Shown: one piece after another, positions 9,282 to 9,342 of the stretch | How the letters are laid out: each line of letters starts with the position of its first letter | Position numbering within the stretch: the first letter of the stretch is position 1 | Assembly: GCA_023416055.1 (NCBI GenBank) | Contig: JAEZIH010000132.1 | Location: 1-9,342 of the forward strand | Source: Pseudomonadota bacterium | GTDB lineage: Bacteria > Pseudomonadota > Alphaproteobacteria > Caulobacterales > Caulobacteraceae | Direction of reading: 5' to 3' | DNA length: 9,342 nucleotides | Notes under the pieces: model-generated | What the model saw: the letters and a program-made list of their open reading frames with translations, nothing else | What the model was told of the DNA's origin: nothing | Database searches by the model: none | Translations under genes and position numbers: made by a program

Positions 9282-9342
9282 TACCGCTCCTCCTGGCCGC
9301 CGTCGCGGTCGCTCTGCAGCGCGCGGATCAGCTCGGCCTCGG
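9278..9342 (-). CDS. rpoZ: RNA polymerase omega subunit, C-terminal fragment
   Basis: The last 20 complete codons of a minus-strand gene running off the right edge, ending in TGA at 9280-9278. The peptide reads EAELIRALQSDRDGG then QEERY. The LxRALQSDRD stretch is what I recall for the tail of alphaproteobacterial omega, and rpoZ directly upstream of rel/spoT is a common proteobacterial arrangement. Omega helps assemble core polymerase and, in E. coli, forms part of a ppGpp-binding site, so its linkage to the ppGpp enzyme is sensible. The fragment is short, so the call rests mostly on position. Confidence 0.75.
   Translation of the reverse strand, partial: EAELIRALQSDRDGGQEERY

Overview
The window looks like chromosome from a GC-rich alphaproteobacterium, most likely of the Caulobacterales (Brevundimonas or Caulobacter type). 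This rests on the third-position G/C bias, on the gene order rpoZ - rel/spoT - LOG - pyrE - pdxJ - acpS - lepB - rnc - era, and on the protein flavours. The genus is an inference from these patterns; no database was consulted.

Layout. At the left edge, on the plus strand, is the 3' end of an acetyl-CoA hydrolase/CoA-transferase gene (1-338). Everything else (335-9342) is read leftward on the minus strand as one dense gene train. In transcription order it holds the 3' end of rpoZ (9342-9278), a bifunctional (p)ppGpp synthetase/hydrolase (9140-6984), a LOG-family nucleotide phosphoribohydrolase (6987-6199), pyrE (6172-5588), pdxJ (5576-4827), acpS (4830-4429), lepB (4368-3229), rnc (3229-2513), era (2516-1569) and a membrane-anchored serine hydrolase of the beta-lactamase fold (about 1564-335). 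Four junctions overlap by 1-4 bases (rel/LOG, pdxJ/acpS, lepB/rnc, rnc/era) and two more are under 30 bases apart. This points to co-transcription and translational coupling. The only sizeable gaps are 4369-4428, which may hold a lepB promoter, and 9141-9277, which is open in the rel frame.

Function. The train is mostly core housekeeping: stringent response and polymerase omega subunit, pyrimidine salvage/synthesis, vitamin B6, acyl-carrier-protein activation, protein export, and RNA processing with ribosome assembly. No mobile element, CRISPR array, tRNA or rRNA was seen, and nothing amounts to a new defence or accessory system. The points worth a second look are modest: a possible CTG start that would add 47 residues to Rel, a long His/Asp-rich cytoplasmic tail on LepB, a stop codon shared by two convergent genes in a CTAG palindrome, and a serine hydrolase directly after era where recO is often found.
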